DNA of 64,000 bases from an uncultured Erysipelotrichaceae bacterium (GTDB lineage: Bacteria > Bacillota_I > Bacilli_A > RFN20 > CAG-826): positions 62,001 to 126,000 of the forward strand of contig CADCGC010000001.1 of NCBI GenBank assembly GCA_902800905.1, given 5' to 3'. Within the stretch, counting starts at the first letter, position 1. Each line of letters begins with the position of its first letter. Shown here piece after piece: positions 63,499 to 64,000 of this stretch. The notes beneath the pieces are model-generated. The model saw nothing but the letters and a program-made list of their open reading frames with translations. It ran no database searches and was not told the DNA's origin. A program made the translations under genes and the position numbers.

Positions 63499-64000
63499 AT
63501 GGGTAAAGATGACTTTGAGTTCATTAAACTAAGCGACGCTAATCTTGATGAAGTAATAAAATACAATGGACGCTTCTTTTATCGAGCAGAAGGAAACATT
63601 TACTGTGAAGATTACATTCTAAGAATAACTTTGATGTACGACAAAAACATTGATGAATGGCTCGAATGTACTAAAGAGATCCCTTGGGAAATTAAAGAAG
63701 AATATGATTTCAAAAAGGCTGTAAGAGATTTTGAAGATAATCCACCATGGCCGCATTTTGATGAAGTTCTTGCTCATAGAGCAAAAGAAAATGAAAAAGT
63801 CATGAAAGAAGAAATCAAAAAAACTCCAAAAAGAGTTATTGGGTGGGTCGATGACTCCGCTATATTCAACTTGCACGCTGATGAATCAGATGAAGGTTTT
63901 TACGCTGTTGTAAACGATATCATCAGGCATGGATATGAATGTACAGGCATGGAATTTGATAACCAATGGATTTATGCCCTATTAAATACCCATGAATATG
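63499..64000 (+). CDS. Acidic protein of unknown function (partial)
   Basis: An open frame begins with ATG at 63499 and runs off the window (167 codons visible). The sequence begins MGKDDFEFIKLSDANLDEVI and is rich in Asp, Glu, Lys and Trp. All six tryptophans are TGG. Features include PPWPHFDEVLAHRAKENEKVM and GWVDDSAIFNLHADESDEGF. It has no signal peptide or membrane segment. No family is recognised. It is divergent from the flippase-like gene. Confidence 0.7.
   Translation, partial: MGKDDFEFIKLSDANLDEVIKYNGRFFYRAEGNIYCEDYILRITLMYDKNIDEWLECTKEIPWEIKEEYDFKKAVRDFEDNPPWPHFDEVLAHRAKENEKVMKEEIKKTPKRVIGWVDDSAIFNLHADESDEGFYAVVNDIIRHGYECTGMEFDNQWIYALLNTHEY

Overview
The window is AT-rich bacterial chromosome with tightly packed, often overlapping genes, Shine-Dalgarno sites, and mostly TAA or TAG stops. 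Gene content points to a low-GC member of Bacilli with a reduced, mollicute-like gene repertoire, probably host- or gut-associated. Evidence: DnaD, RqcP, SufCDSUB in the Bacillus order, YhaM, RecX, an FMN riboswitch feeding an ECF riboflavin transporter, and Opp ATPases with insertions of the kind found in mycoplasmas. The exact taxon is an inference; no rRNA or tRNA gene lies in the window.

Layout. Positions 1-14.4 kb (minus strand) are housekeeping: dnaD (partial), a short CCA-type nucleotidyltransferase, HU, der-cmk, lysS, ftsH-dusB, and pth-mfd-rqcP-tilS. 14.4-19 kb holds a broken membrane gene, a lipoprotein, a DUF368 (PopT-type) protein on the plus strand and an M6-type metalloprotease lipoprotein. 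19-45 kb is a large peptide-scavenging region on the minus strand. Its three transcription units are: (i) S8 protease - giant oligopeptide-binding lipoprotein - Ig-like lipoprotein, closed by a terminator; (ii) oppB-oppC-oppD-oppF continuing without a visible terminator into a giant C11 protease, an S8 protease and a Cys-rich 16-residue repeat protein; (iii) a second C11 protease lipoprotein. Together they could degrade protein outside the cell and import the peptides. 45-54.8 kb holds DUF3899-like, ispD, a ferredoxin (plus strand), riboswitch-controlled ribU, and sufCDSUB-mnmG-rsmG. 54.9-60.6 kb (plus strand) holds two overlapping foldase-like lipoproteins, a HIT hydrolase and an unknown helical membrane protein. 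60.6-63.4 kb (minus) holds a flippase-like protein, recX and yhaM, and an unknown gene runs off the plus-strand end.

The most notable observations are as follows. Mfd appears to start on ACG behind a perfect AGGAGG. TilS lacks the segment carrying its conserved HHxxD motif and has an altered SGGxDS loop. A membrane protein gene is split by one in-frame TGA exactly where Trp would fit. OppD and OppF carry long coiled-coil insertions at two different places, and OppC has a roughly 410-residue extracellular insertion. A set of genes has the -10 box 6-8 nt before ATG and no Shine-Dalgarno site (probably leaderless). Several surface-protein operons have a small hairpin 16-18 nt before the start codon. 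An FMN riboswitch has a legible terminator/antiterminator switch.
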